From Janthinobacterium sp. PAMC25594 (lineage in GTDB: Bacteria > Pseudomonadota > Gammaproteobacteria > Burkholderiales > Burkholderiaceae_D): a stretch of DNA of 64,000 nucleotides. The notes beneath the pieces are model-generated. The model was not told where the DNA came from. It did not search any database and saw nothing but the letters and a program-made list of their open reading frames with translations. This document shows positions 35,508-45,046 of this stretch, in pieces. A program made the position numbers and the translations under genes. The stretch covers positions 806,001 through 870,000 of the forward strand of contig NZ_CP080377.1 in NCBI RefSeq assembly GCF_019443505.1, given 5' to 3'. Positions within the stretch are counted from its first letter, which is position 1. Every line of letters begins with the position of its first letter.

Positions 35508-37958
35508 CTACTTGTCTTTGCCTCCCGCTGACACCCCCTCGTCCGGCAACGCAAACGCCACCAGGCTGTCGCCCATCTTCGTGCCCAGCGACCCGTGGCC
35601 GCCGGCCATCACCACCACATATTGCTTGCCCGTCTTGTCGGAGATATAACTCATCGGCGTGGCCTGGCCGCCGGCCGGCAGGCGGGCTTTCCAGACGGTT
35701 TTGCCGTTGCGCACGTCGTAACCGCGGATGTAGTAGTCGAGCGCGCTGCTGAGGAAAGCCACGCCGCCGCCCGTCGTGCTCATGCCACCCAGGCTCGGCA
35801 CGCCCAGCGGCAAGGCGATGGGCACGGGGGCGCTGTCGCGCGTGGTGCCGTTCTTGTGCATCCACACTTTTTTCATGGTGCGCAAGTCGACAGCGGCGAT
35901 ATAACCCCAGGGTGGCGCCTGGCATGGGAAGCCCAGCGGCGACAGGAAAGGCTTGATTTCCACAGCAAACGGCACGCCCGTCTGCGGCTGCAAGCCCATT
36001 TCCGAGCCCGTGCCGCCCTTCGCGTTGGCTTGCGCACGCGGCACCAGGCGTTCCAGGAAGCCCATGTAGTCGGGATTAACTAACAGCAACTGACGCACGG
36101 GATCGACGGCCGCCCCGCCCCACTCGAAGATGCCCAGCGGACCCGGCGAGATGATGGCGCCCTTGATCTTGCCTTCGGCCACCGTTTGCGGCGTAAACGG
36201 CCCCTCATAGCGGTGCTGGCGGAAAATGATGCGGCAGGCGAGCTGGTCGAATGGCGTGGTGCCCCACATATCCGTTTCGCTGATGTGCTTCTCGGGCAGG
36301 AAAGTGAGGGCAGAGAACGGCTGCGTGGGCGACAGCTTGTCGCCAGGCGCGGCGTTGGCCGACGGCACGGGTTTTTCCGGCGCCGGCACGACCAGGCTGC
36401 CGTCGCGCCGGTCGATCACATAGATGTCGCCGCGCTTGGTCGTGGCCACGACCGATGGAACTTTGCCTTTCGGCGTATCGATGTCGACCAGGGTGGGCTG
36501 GCCGCCGATATCCATGTCCCAGATATCGTGGTGCACGGTCTGGTACACCCAGCGTACTTTCCCGGTAACAAGATCAAGCGCGACGATGGCGCTATTGTAT
36601 TTCTCGCCGTTCGGATTGCGCTTGCCACCCCATGTATCGGGCGTTTCATTGCCCATCGGGATGTACACCATGCCCAGTTTTTCATCGACGCTGGACACGC
36701 CCCAGGAATTGGGCGAGTTGTTGGTGTACGTCTTGCCGTCGGCGATCGGCGCCGTGTCGTCCGGGTTCGAAGCATCCCAGTTCCACATCAGTTTGCCAGT
36801 GACGGGGTCGTAGCCACGGATCACGCCCGACGGTTCTTCCGTGGAAAAATTATCGGTCACGCTGGCGGCCATCACCACCACGTTTTGCGCCACGGCCGGC
36901 GGCGACGTCGGCATCAGAAAGCCCCGCTTCTTCATGCCCATGCCGTGGTACAGGCCGATCACGCCATTTTCGCCAAAGCTCTTGCACGCCGCGCCCGTAT
37001 CGGCATTCACGGCGATCAGGGTCGCATCCATGGTGGGCGCGAAGATGCGGCGCGGGCATTCCATGCCGGCCGCCTCGGGCGCAGGGTCATCCTTGGCGCG
37101 GCCCGCGTTGACGTCCCAGTAGGCCACGCCGCGGCAGATCATGTGCTGGTAGCTGGACGCATCGCGGTTGATCTTCGGATCGTGGCGCCAGAGCTCCTTG
37201 CCCGTATCCGGGTCCAGCGCGATGACGATGTTATGCGGCGTGCACAGGTACAGCATGCCGTTCACTTTCAGGGGCGTGACTTCGTTGGCGATCTCGCCCG
37301 GATCGTTCGGCCCCTTGAAGTCGCCCGTGTGGTACACCCACGCCTGTTTCAGCCGCCCGGCGTTGGCCGGCGTGATCTGCGCGGCCGGCGCGTAGCGGTC
37401 GCCATAGCCGGAACGGCCATACGCGGCCCAGTCGTTGGGCGCCACGCCCGGGGCGACATCGCCTTGCGGCGCGGCCGCCATGTTCTCGGCCGGCACTTCG
37501 CCGTGCAAGGTGTAATAGTCCTGGAACAGCGAGAACACACCCACGGCGGCCGTCAGCACGACGGCGGCGGCCAGCGCGCTCTTGCCCGCGTCGCGCGGTT
37601 TCGCGCCGGCGACCAGGGCTGGCGCCAGACGGCGGTCGACGAACGGCAGCAGCAGCCAGACGGCGGCGGCGAACCAGATATCGAGGCGCGGCAGCAATTG
37701 CCACCAGTCGAGCTTCACTTCGATGACGGACCAGATCAGGGTGGCGAACAGCAACAGCGCGAGAAACAGCTGGGCACTGCGCCGCCCCTTCCACACGAGC
37801 GCGCCGGCGACCAGCATGCCGATGCCGGCCACGACGTAATACCAGGAGCCGCCAAGGCTGACGAGCCAGGCGCCGCCGCCGGCAAGCGCCAGGCCCAGCA
37901 AGATGAAGAGGACTGCGGTGAGGATAAGCAAGGGTCCAGGCCGGGCAGAGGCAGTCAT
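35508..37958 (-). CDS. gcd: Membrane-bound PQQ-dependent glucose/quinate/shikimate-type dehydrogenase
   Basis: Quinoprotein that oxidises an aldose or related polyol in the periplasm and passes electrons to ubiquinone. It has 816 residues, close to the usual 800. Five N-terminal membrane helices (residues 1-150) precede the eight-bladed PQQ propeller. Recognisable segments include NDWAAYGRSGYGDRYAP, YLCTPHNIVIALDPDTGKEL, a long RRIFAPTMDATLIAVNADTG blade and PFDQLACRIIF. AAAGGAG precedes the ATG. Glucose is the likeliest substrate, giving gluconate and phosphate-solubilising acid; quinate or shikimate cannot be excluded. It is monocistronic, followed by a stem-loop. Confidence 0.9.
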   Translation of the reverse strand: MTASARPGPLLILTAVLFILLGLALAGGGAWLVSLGGSWYYVVAGIGMLVAGALVWKGRRSAQLFLALLLFATLIWSVIEVKLDWWQLLPRLDIWFAAAVWLLLPFVDRRLAPALVAGAKPRDAGKSALAAAVVLTAAVGVFSLFQDYYTLHGEVPAENMAAAPQGDVAPGVAPNDWAAYGRSGYGDRYAPAAQITPANAGRLKQAWVYHTGDFKGPNDPGEIANEVTPLKVNGMLYLCTPHNIVIALDPDTGKELWRHDPKINRDASSYQHMICRGVAYWDVNAGRAKDDPAPEAAGMECPRRIFAPTMDATLIAVNADTGAACKSFGENGVIGLYHGMGMKKRGFLMPTSPPAVAQNVVVMAASVTDNFSTEEPSGVIRGYDPVTGKLMWNWDASNPDDTAPIADGKTYTNNSPNSWGVSSVDEKLGMVYIPMGNETPDTWGGKRNPNGEKYNSAIVALDLVTGKVRWVYQTVHHDIWDMDIGGQPTLVDIDTPKGKVPSVVATTKRGDIYVIDRRDGSLVVPAPEKPVPSANAAPGDKLSPTQPFSALTFLPEKHISETDMWGTTPFDQLACRIIFRQHRYEGPFTPQTVAEGKIKGAIISPGPLGIFEWGGAAVDPVRQLLLVNPDYMGFLERLVPRAQANAKGGTGSEMGLQPQTGVPFAVEIKPFLSPLGFPCQAPPWGYIAAVDLRTMKKVWMHKNGTTRDSAPVPIALPLGVPSLGGMSTTGGGVAFLSSALDYYIRGYDVRNGKTVWKARLPAGGQATPMSYISDKTGKQYVVVMAGGHGSLGTKMGDSLVAFALPDEGVSAGGKDK

Positions 37959-38280
37959 GATGCTCCTTTACAAGAGTCAGTCGGCGGCACGCGATTGCGC
38001 ACCGTATTTGATGGCGATCAAGAAGTCCCATTTTTTCACTATTTGGCCAAGCGTGGCACACGCGAGAACGCCCGGTGCGCGCGGTGTGGCGCTGTTCCCA
38101 CCGCATTCCCGACTGCTGCCCTGCCATGCTGCTTTTTATCATGCAATTTTGATAAATAAAATTAAATCACACAAATAAATAACAAATTACTCGAATAAAA
38201 CAAATTTTTATCGTAAAATGAAAAAAACAAACAAACGAACCGGTTTTCCCGATTTTCAACCTTGAAGTGGAGCACCCATC
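37959..38280. promoter_or_regulatory. Divergent promoter region of gcd and the chemoreceptor gene
   Basis: 322 bases without a gene. The right part (about 38130-38235) is strikingly AT-rich against the GC-rich surroundings. It holds an inverted repeat TTTATCA / TGATAAA (38135-38156) that could be an operator. No clear sigma-28 promoter was recognised despite the chemotaxis gene that follows. Confidence 0.45.
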
Positions 38281-39978
38281 ATGACCATCGCCAAACGCCT
38301 GTATGCATTGATACTCTGCGTCGTCCTCGGACTGGCCGCCCTGACGGGCTTCAGCATCTATGAAATGGAGCGCGTGTACACGGCGGCCAGCTATACCACC
38401 GTCAACACCGTTCCCAGCCTGCTGACCTTGCACCAGGCAGTTACCCCTTTTGCAAATATACGTGTAGCTGTCTGGCAGCATCTGGCCAGCAGGGATGCGG
38501 CCGCGCACGACAAGCTGGAAGCGGACATCAAGGTAGCGCGCGCGGCAATCGGCCAGGCGCTCGACAAATATGAGAAAGAGTATCTTTCTGATGAGCAAGA
38601 TAAAGCGCTGCTGGCCACGGACCGCGATGTACTGCTGCGCTACGATGGCATGCGCGACAAGGTACTGGCCCTGTCGAAGGCGGGCGACCTCGACGCGGCG
38701 CGCGCTTTGCTGATGGCCAACCAGCCCATCATCAAGGAGCTGATCGACGCCCTCGCCGCTCACTATAGCTACAACGAAAAGCTGGGCAACATGGGCGCGG
38801 CCGAAGGCACGACCGTCGCCGCCAACGCGCGCTGGATTTCCATCAGCGTGGCCCTGGCCGTGATGGTGCTGGTGGCCGGCATGGGCCTGCTGCTGGCGCG
38901 CCGCATCGCCTCTTCGCTCAAGAATGCCATCGACGTGGCCCACACCATCGCAGGCGGCGACCTCAGCGTGCAAATCAGCGCCGGCTCGAACGACGAGGTG
39001 GGTCAGTTGATGACCGCCCTGGGCGAGATGAGCGAGAGCCTGGTGCGCATCGTCACCGAAGTGCGCTCCGGCACGGAGACCATCAACACGGCCTCGAGCG
39101 AAATCGCGGCAGGCAACCTCGACCTGTCGGCACGCACGGAGCAGCAGGCCGGTTCGCTGGAAGAAACCGCCTCGGCCATGGAAGAACTGACGGCCACCGT
39201 GCGGCAAAACTCGGACAATGCCCGCCAGGCCAAGCAAATGGCCGTCAGCGCCTCGGACAAGGCAGTGCGCGGCGGCGAGGTGATGGGCGACGTGATCCGC
39301 ACCATGGAAGCGATCGACAGCTCGTCCAACAAGATCGCCGACATCATCAGCGTCATCGACGGCATCGCCTTCCAGACCAACATCCTGGCCCTGAATGCGG
39401 CCGTGGAAGCGGCGCGGGCCGGGGAACAAGGACGCGGTTTTGCCGTCGTGGCCACCGAAGTGCGCAACCTGGCGCACCGTTCGGCGGCCGCCGCCAAGGA
39501 AATCAAGGCGCTCATCAGCGACTCCGTGGAGCAGGTGGAACAAGGTGGCAAGCTGGTCCAGCAAGCCGGCGCGGCCATGACGGAAGTGGTCGACACGGTA
39601 CGCAGCGTTACCGACATCGTCAGCGAAATCTCGGCCGCCAGCGCCGAGCAAAGCACGGGCATCGACGAAATCAACCGCGCCATCACGCAGATGGATGAAG
39701 TCACGCAGCAGAATGCGGCGCTGGTCGAAGAAGCGGCGGCGGCATCGCAATCGCTGCAGGAGCAGGCGAGCAACCTGGCCAGCGTGGTCGGCGCCTTCAA
39801 GCTGGCGCACGATCAGGCCAACGCGGCGCACCACAGCACCCCGGTGCGCCATGCCCCCGCCGCCAAGCCACCGGCAGCGCGCAAGGCGGCGCCGCTCAAG
39901 CTGGTCGCACAGCGCGACCCCGCTCCTGCCCGCGGCACGCCCAGCGCCGGTGCCGGCGGCGATTGGGAAGAATTCTGA
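38281..39978 (+). CDS. Methyl-accepting chemotaxis protein
   Basis: Chemoreceptor of 565 residues. One N-terminal helix (7-25), a periplasmic four-helix-bundle ligand domain (about 26-185), a second helix (186-208), a HAMP domain, and the signalling domain with the hairpin tip [20 protein letters not shown] and [18 protein letters not shown]. The C-terminus is a flexible Ala/Pro linker ending in DWEEF, a tethering pentapeptide of the kind that binds CheR and CheB. The ligand is unknown. GGAG lies upstream of the ATG. It opens a series of signalling genes on the same strand. Confidence 0.95.
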   Translation: MTIAKRLYALILCVVLGLAALTGFSIYEMERVYTAASYTTVNTVPSLLTLHQAVTPFANIRVAVWQHLASRDAAAHDKLEADIKVARAAIGQALDKYEKEYLSDEQDKALLATDRDVLLRYDGMRDKVLALSKAGDLDAARALLMANQPIIKELIDALAAHYSYNEKLGNMGAAEGTTVAANARWISISVALAVMVLVAGMGLLLARRIASSLKNAIDVAHTIAGGDLSVQISAGSNDEVGQLMTALGEMSESLVRIVTEVRSGTETINTASSEIAAGNLDLSARTEQQAGSLEETASAMEELTATVRQNSDNARQAKQMAVSASDKAVRGGEVMGDVIRTMEAIDSSSNKIADIISVIDGIAFQTNILALNAAVEAARAGEQGRGFAVVATEVRNLAHRSAAAAKEIKALISDSVEQVEQGGKLVQQAGAAMTEVVDTVRSVTDIVSEISAASAEQSTGIDEINRAITQMDEVTQQNAALVEEAAAASQSLQEQASNLASVVGAFKLAHDQANAAHHSTPVRHAPAAKPPAARKAAPLKLVAQRDPAPARGTPSAGAGGDWEEF

Positions 39979-40032
39979 ACCCGTCGCCATGACATCCGTT
40001 TTCAACCACTCTCACTGCATGCAGGCATTGCC

Positions 40033-40671
40033 ATGAACTCCTTCCTTGCGGTCCATCCTTACCTTCGTTGCGACGATGTCTCGCTGATGCGGCCGGCGCT
40101 GGCGCTGGCGGGCCTGTTGCTGCTGCTGGCCGCCCTGCTCTGGCGCCGCCTCCACTGGCGCCAGGCTGGCCGCGCGCCGACCGCCAGCGCGACAGTTGCC
40201 GATCTGCATCAGCAGCTGCAAATGCGCAGGGCCACCCAGCCGGCCAAGGAGGCAGACACGGTACCGCCGCCACAGCCCGAGGTGCTGGACACGCCGCCGT
40301 TCGAGCTGGCCCGCCTGGACGCCATGTTCGGCTACGACCGGCGCCTGCAGGGTGAGATTCTGGCCCTGTTCGTGGCCGAGACGCGCGACCGCCTGGCCGG
40401 CATCGCCCATGCGCTGCGCTGCGAACGCCCGGCCCCGGCACGCGTACTGGCACAAGAAATTGTCGACAGCAGCTACGCCATGGGCCTGCTTCCCTTGCAG
40501 GCACTGGCGCGCCAGGCCGTGCATGCGGGCTTTTCCAACGATATCGACGCGCTGCGCCGCCTGCATGCGGACCTGCTGATGGCGCTCGATGCCCTGTCGC
40601 AAGCGGTCTCGGCCCTGCAAACGGGCGCCGCGCGGGCGGATGACTGCAGCGGCATCGGGAGCCGGCCATGA
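40033..40671 (+). CDS. Membrane-anchored Hpt-like protein lacking the phospho-acceptor histidine
   Basis: Protein of 212 residues: one membrane helix (about 20-40), a variable linker, then a helical domain (95-205) laid out like an Hpt domain (LDAMFGYDRRLQGEILALFV). At the place where Hpt domains have the xHxLKG histidine, this protein reads LAQEIVDSSYAMG, with Gln141 in the key position. It therefore cannot accept phosphate in the usual way and may act as a docking or competing protein. Its stop overlaps the start of the HDOD gene (ATGA), so the two are coupled. The Hpt relationship is inferred from pattern and context. Confidence 0.65.
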   Translation: MNSFLAVHPYLRCDDVSLMRPALALAGLLLLLAALLWRRLHWRQAGRAPTASATVADLHQQLQMRRATQPAKEADTVPPPQPEVLDTPPFELARLDAMFGYDRRLQGEILALFVAETRDRLAGIAHALRCERPAPARVLAQEIVDSSYAMGLLPLQALARQAVHAGFSNDIDALRRLHADLLMALDALSQAVSALQTGAARADDCSGIGSRP

Positions 40672-41582
40672 GTGCGCACCGCGATCTGGCGGGCCTGCTC
40701 GGCGGCGCCATCCTGCCCTCGCCGGCCTGGCGGCACCACTGGCTGGCGACGCTATGCCAGCAGGAAGTGTCACTCGCTGAACTGGCCGAACAACTGGGCT
40801 GCGATCCGGCCCTGACCGGCAAGGTCATCGGCCTGGCGAATGGGGCCGTGCCGCCGGGCGGACGCCAGCATGCGGCAGTCGACGCCGCGATGCTGGCCGC
40901 CATCGGCCTGCCCGCCCTGCGCCAGGCGTTCGCCATCCCGGCCCTGCCAGCGGCCACGTGTGCGCACTTCGACGAGCAGCGATTCTGGTCGCACTCGCTG
41001 GCCATGGCCTGCGCCGCCCGCGTGGCGGGCGATGCGCTGCAGCTGGCGCCGAGCAAAGAGCTGTACACTTGCGGCTTGCTGGCCAACATTGGCCAACTGG
41101 CCTTGGCCGCGCTGCATCCGCAAGCGTATGGAGAACTGCTGGGCCAGTACGGCGGCGCTGCCAGGGCGCTGCTGCTGTGCGAGGAATCGCGGCGCTTCGG
41201 CCACCATCAACTGGCGCTGTCAGCCCGCCTCATGCGGGGCTGGGGCATGCCGGACATCCTGTGCGATGCCGTGCGCTGCCATGCCGCGCCGCCCGGCTTC
41301 GGGCAGGCCGGACGCATGACGGAGCTGGCCTGGCTGCTGAAACTGGCCAGCGGTTTCGCCGACCTGATACTGCGCAATGGCGTGGGGCAGCGCGGGCCGG
41401 CCACGGGCGCCGCAAGGGTACTGGGTCTGGATGTGGACCACATGGAAACCCTGCTGCGCCACAGTAACGCGGAGTGGAGCGAATGGCGCGAAATCCTGGA
41501 ACCACCCGCCCGCGTCGCCACCTGCCGCACGCGCACGCGAGTCCGCCCCGCCACGCGGCAGGTTTTTAGTGAATTCATCTAA
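40668..41582 (+). CDS. HDOD domain signalling protein
   Basis: HDOD protein of 304 residues, a metal-free relative of HD phosphohydrolases often tied to two-component and cyclic-di-GMP signalling. Typical segments are LAEQLGCDPALTGKVIGLAN near the start, the middle region FWSHSLAMACAARV and LYTCGLLANIGQLAL, and FGHHQLALSARLMRGWGMP. It is soluble and starts within the last codons of the Hpt-like gene. The C-terminal 30 residues are basic. Partners are probably the neighbouring receiver and Hpt proteins. Confidence 0.85.
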   Translation: MSAHRDLAGLLGGAILPSPAWRHHWLATLCQQEVSLAELAEQLGCDPALTGKVIGLANGAVPPGGRQHAAVDAAMLAAIGLPALRQAFAIPALPAATCAHFDEQRFWSHSLAMACAARVAGDALQLAPSKELYTCGLLANIGQLALAALHPQAYGELLGQYGGAARALLLCEESRRFGHHQLALSARLMRGWGMPDILCDAVRCHAAPPGFGQAGRMTELAWLLKLASGFADLILRNGVGQRGPATGAARVLGLDVDHMETLLRHSNAEWSEWREILEPPARVATCRTRTRVRPATRQVFSEFI

Positions 41583-41657
41583 TTTGTTGAAATTGATTTT
41601 TTGAGCGTGATTGCGTATCATTCCATTCAACTTCATCCTCGACCATAAAAGTTCATC

Positions 41658-42284
41658 ATGCACACTGCAGACGTATGCACTACCCAAAAGGCTGCCGAAA
41701 TCCTCGGCATCTCGGTCACATCGGTGCAGCAATTGGTCGAGGCCGGCGTTATCGAAGCCTGGAAGACCAAGGGCGGCCACCGGCGCATTCCCCTCGCGGC
41801 CGTCGAAGCCTACAAGGGCAATCCCGGCCAGCCAGGCCAGGATCAGCGCGCGGCACGCGCCAGCCGCCCCGCAGCATCGGGCCGCCCGCCCTCCATCCTG
41901 GTGATCGAAGACAATCCGATCGAACGCGCGCTGTATGAAAAGCAGATCGGCTCATGGGGCTTGCAGGCAAGCTTGCGCTTTTGCGAGAACGGCTACCAGG
42001 CGCTGATGGAAATCGCCCGCGACCAGCCCGACATCCTGCTGGCCGACATCATCATGGAAGGCATCGACGGCTACGAAGTGATCCGCACCATCCTGGCCGA
42101 CCCGCTGCTGGCGGACATGCATATCGCCATGCTGTCGAGCCTGACGCCGGAGGAACTGGAAGAACGCGGTGGCGTACCGCCCGGCGTGGTGTTCTTTGCC
42201 AAGCCCGTCAATTACGACGAGCTGCGCGGCTATCTGCGCGCCTGCTGCGCCGGCCACGCGCGGCGCAACAGCCTGGCCGCCTAA
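41658..42284 (+). CDS. Excisionase-type HTH fused to a response regulator receiver domain
   Basis: Soluble regulator of 208 residues in reversed order: the DNA-binding part is first. Residues 5-52 are an excisionase/MerR-like winged HTH (TTQKAAEILGISVTSVQQLV, then KTKGGHRRIPLAAV). A 25-residue Ala/Pro linker leads to a receiver (79-200) with acidic pocket Glu84-Asp85, phospho-acceptor Asp130 in LLADIIMEG, Ser in MLSS and Lys in FFAKPVN. All key residues are present, so it should be phosphorylated. The promoter region upstream is AT-rich. The likely phosphate donors are the Hpt protein and hybrid kinase that follow. Confidence 0.88.
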   Translation: MHTADVCTTQKAAEILGISVTSVQQLVEAGVIEAWKTKGGHRRIPLAAVEAYKGNPGQPGQDQRAARASRPAASGRPPSILVIEDNPIERALYEKQIGSWGLQASLRFCENGYQALMEIARDQPDILLADIIMEGIDGYEVIRTILADPLLADMHIAMLSSLTPEELEERGGVPPGVVFFAKPVNYDELRGYLRACCAGHARRNSLAA

Positions 42285-42311
42285 TTCGCCACCGCTTTCC
42301 CCGGAGCCCCC

Positions 42312-42674
42312 ATGCAAGCCTATCGCCACATCGATCCTGCCGTGCTGTTCCAGGCCACCGGCCATGACCTGAAGATGTTCCGCGCCCTGTCGCAGACCTA
42401 TCTCGATACGGCGCCGGCCATGTTTGCACGCGTGGAGCAGGCCGTGCGCAGCGGTACGGTGCCCGCCATCGTGCATAGCTGCCATACCTTGCGCGGCACC
42501 GTGGCCCTGCTGGGCGCCCGCGCGCTGACGGCCCGCCTGGCGGAGCTGGAGCAGCTGGTGCGCCACCAGGGCGTGGCGGCACCGGGCTGGCTGGCGGAAA
42601 CGGCAGCGCTGGTCGGCGCGGTGGAGCAGGAGGTCTGCCACAGCATGCGCGAGTACACGGGCGCGCAGGCATGA
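42312..42674 (+). CDS. Free histidine phosphotransfer (Hpt) protein
   Basis: Single-domain phosphotransfer protein, 120 residues. The phospho-acceptor is His58 in SCHTLRGTVALLGA, the canonical H-x-L-K/R-G pattern. Helices around it fit the four-helix Hpt bundle. The ATG lies 27 bases after the excisionase-receiver gene, and the stop overlaps the start of the hybrid kinase (ATGA). This places it physically between a kinase with a receiver and a regulator, as expected for a shuttle in a phosphorelay. Confidence 0.88.
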   Translation: MQAYRHIDPAVLFQATGHDLKMFRALSQTYLDTAPAMFARVEQAVRSGTVPAIVHSCHTLRGTVALLGARALTARLAELEQLVRHQGVAAPGWLAETAALVGAVEQEVCHSMREYTGAQA

Positions 42675-44884
42675 ACGCCCGCCAGACCGTCCTGCGCCTG
42701 GCGCACCGCTATCGCCCGCGCACCACGGCAGCCGTGGTGGGCCTGGTGCTGGTATGCCTGCTGGCGCTACGCATCGTCGTTTCCGGCGTGCTGCTGCACC
42801 GCGAAGCCGTCGACGACTGGCAACAGGACCTGTCCAACCTGTCGCTGCTGCTGGCGGAAAACACGGCGCAAAGCATGACGGCGGCCCGCCTGGTGCTCGA
42901 CAGCGTCAGCCACGACATCGACGCCGCCGCCCCCCCGGACGCACCCGCGCTGGCCGCCGCCGTCGGCACCCCGGCCATGCACCAGATGCTGCTGCAGAAG
43001 ATCGGCGGCGTGCCGCAAGTGGACGTCGTGTCCATCGTCGGCAGCGATGCCAGCGTGCTGGCCTTCAGCCGCGCCTATCCCGCGCCGCCCATCCGTCTCG
43101 ACGAGCGCGATTACTTCGAGTATCACCGGCGCCACCCAGACGGCGGCATGCACGTCAGCGCGCCCGTGCAAAACAAGGGCAATGGCGCCTGGACCTTCTA
43201 TATCAGCCGGCGCATCAGCGGGCCGGACGGCCGCTTCCTGGGCGTGGTGCTGGTGGGCCTGTCGTGCGACTTTTTCAGCAAATTCTTCCAGAATAGCAGC
43301 ATCGGCGAACACACGGCCTTTTCCCTGTACCGCAGCGACTACACGCTGCTGGCACGCTGGCCGGCCGTGCCCGCCATGATGGGCCAGCGCAACCTGACGG
43401 GCAGCACCTACCGCCTGCTGGAACAGGGCAAGACGCATGGCGTGCTGCAGGTGGACTCGCCGCGCGCGGCCGACCAGGGGCGTACGGTCGACCGCCTGGC
43501 CGGGGTACGGCTGGTGCGCGACTATCCGCTGGCCATCAACGTGACCATTACGGACGAGGTCTACCTGGCGAGCTGGCGGCGCATGCTGCGCACCATGGGC
43601 GGGGCGGCGGTCATCAGCCTGCTCGTGCTGGCCGGCGCCATCGCGCTGATCATGGCCCTGCTGCGGCGCCAGGAGCGCGACGCGGCCATGGCGCTGGCGC
43701 TGCAAGCGCGCGCGGAAGCGGCAAATTCTGCCAAGTCGCGCTTCCTGGCCATCATGAGCCACGAGATCCGCACGCCCATGGCCGGTATCGCCGGCATGGC
43801 CGAACTGCTGCAGGAAACCGGACTCGAGGCGTCACAGCGGCAATATGCGCAGCGCATCGGCGATGGCGTGCAGCACCTGATGCGCATCCTGAACGACATC
43901 CTCGACCTGTCCAAGGTCGAGGCAGGCCAGATGAACATCGAACTGCGCGACTTCGATCCGCGCCTGCTGCTCGATGACGTGCTGGCCCTGCACCGCCCGC
44001 ACGCCGACCGCAAGAAGCTGCACCTTGCCAGCGAGATCGGCGACAGCGTGCCGCAGCGGGTGTGCTCGGACCGCACGCGCATCGCGCAAATCCTCGGCAA
44101 CCTGCTCAGCAATGCCATCAAGTTTACGCCCTCCGGCAGCGTCACCGTGCGCCTGCACCTGGAAGCGGCCACGCCGGACGGCGCCGGCGCCTGCCTCGTC
44201 GCCAGCGTCAACGACCAGGGCATCGGCATGAGCCAGCAGCAGCTGAGCCGCATCTTCGAGCCGTTTTGCCAGGCCGACGACAGCATCAGCGGCACGTATG
44301 GCGGCACGGGACTGGGTCTGAGCATCTGCAAGCACCTGCTGGCGCTGCTGGGCGGCGAGATTTTCTGCAGCAGCGAGCCAGGTGCCGGCTCCCGCTTCAC
44401 CGTGCGCATTCCCTGCCAGGCGGCCCAGGCGCCAAGCGCCGCCACGCCGCAGCCGGAGCCCGCTGCGGCACCGGCGCCCGCCCCCCTGCCCGCGCCCGCA
44501 TCAGGACCAGGCGCGCGCATCCTGCTGATCGAGGATACGGCGCTGAACCGCCAGCTGGTGTGCCTGCAGCTGGCCGCCCGCGGCTACCACATCGACACGG
44601 CGGAGAACGGCGCACTGGGCCTGCAGGCTCTGGCCGGGCAGCAGTACGACCTGGTCCTGATGGACTGCATGATGCCCGTCATGGATGGCTACCAGGCTTG
44701 CCAGGCCCTGCGTGCCCGCGAAGCGGCCAGCGGTGCGCCGCGCCTGCCCGTCATCGCCCTGACGGCCGGCGTGACCGAGGACGACCGGCAACGCTGCGTG
44801 GCGGCCGGCATGGACGACTATCTGTCCAAGCCCTTTACGGCCGCCCAGCTGCGCGCAATGGTAGAGCGCTGGCTGACGCGCTAA
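42671..44884 (+). CDS. Hybrid sensor histidine kinase with periplasmic Cache-type sensor
   Basis: Kinase of 737 residues. A membrane helix (about 20-40), a periplasmic double-Cache-like domain (45-295; DERDYFEYHRRHPD, ISRRISGPDGRFLGVV), a second helix (300-325), then HisKA with His364 in MSHEIRTPMAG. The ATPase has boxes N (LLSNAIKFTPSG), G1 (DQGIGMS) and G2 (GTGLGLSI). A Pro/Ala linker precedes a receiver with Asp665 in LMDCMMPVMDGY and Lys in LSKPFT. Phosphate probably passes from His364 to Asp665 to the free Hpt encoded just upstream, with which it is translationally coupled. The ligand is unknown. Confidence 0.92.
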   Translation: MNARQTVLRLAHRYRPRTTAAVVGLVLVCLLALRIVVSGVLLHREAVDDWQQDLSNLSLLLAENTAQSMTAARLVLDSVSHDIDAAAPPDAPALAAAVGTPAMHQMLLQKIGGVPQVDVVSIVGSDASVLAFSRAYPAPPIRLDERDYFEYHRRHPDGGMHVSAPVQNKGNGAWTFYISRRISGPDGRFLGVVLVGLSCDFFSKFFQNSSIGEHTAFSLYRSDYTLLARWPAVPAMMGQRNLTGSTYRLLEQGKTHGVLQVDSPRAADQGRTVDRLAGVRLVRDYPLAINVTITDEVYLASWRRMLRTMGGAAVISLLVLAGAIALIMALLRRQERDAAMALALQARAEAANSAKSRFLAIMSHEIRTPMAGIAGMAELLQETGLEASQRQYAQRIGDGVQHLMRILNDILDLSKVEAGQMNIELRDFDPRLLLDDVLALHRPHADRKKLHLASEIGDSVPQRVCSDRTRIAQILGNLLSNAIKFTPSGSVTVRLHLEAATPDGAGACLVASVNDQGIGMSQQQLSRIFEPFCQADDSISGTYGGTGLGLSICKHLLALLGGEIFCSSEPGAGSRFTVRIPCQAAQAPSAATPQPEPAAAPAPAPLPAPASGPGARILLIEDTALNRQLVCLQLAARGYHIDTAENGALGLQALAGQQYDLVLMDCMMPVMDGYQACQALRAREAASGAPRLPVIALTAGVTEDDRQRCVAAGMDDYLSKPFTAAQLRAMVERWLTR

Positions 44885-45046
44885 GTAACCTGGGCCAACC
44901 TGGGCCGGCGCTGAATACAACACTTCCGCATAAAAATCAATTTATTCGATAAAATCAATTATATTCGCTATAATTGACAAATCAACGCGCCAGTGATGCC
45001 GGACATCCGCGCATGACGGAAACCTGGCAGACGTGGCGGAGGCGGC

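Noticed and set aside
36186..38159. Open frame of 657 codons antisense to gcd
   Set aside because: No ribosome site or known motif; composition mirrors the gcd codons on the other strand.
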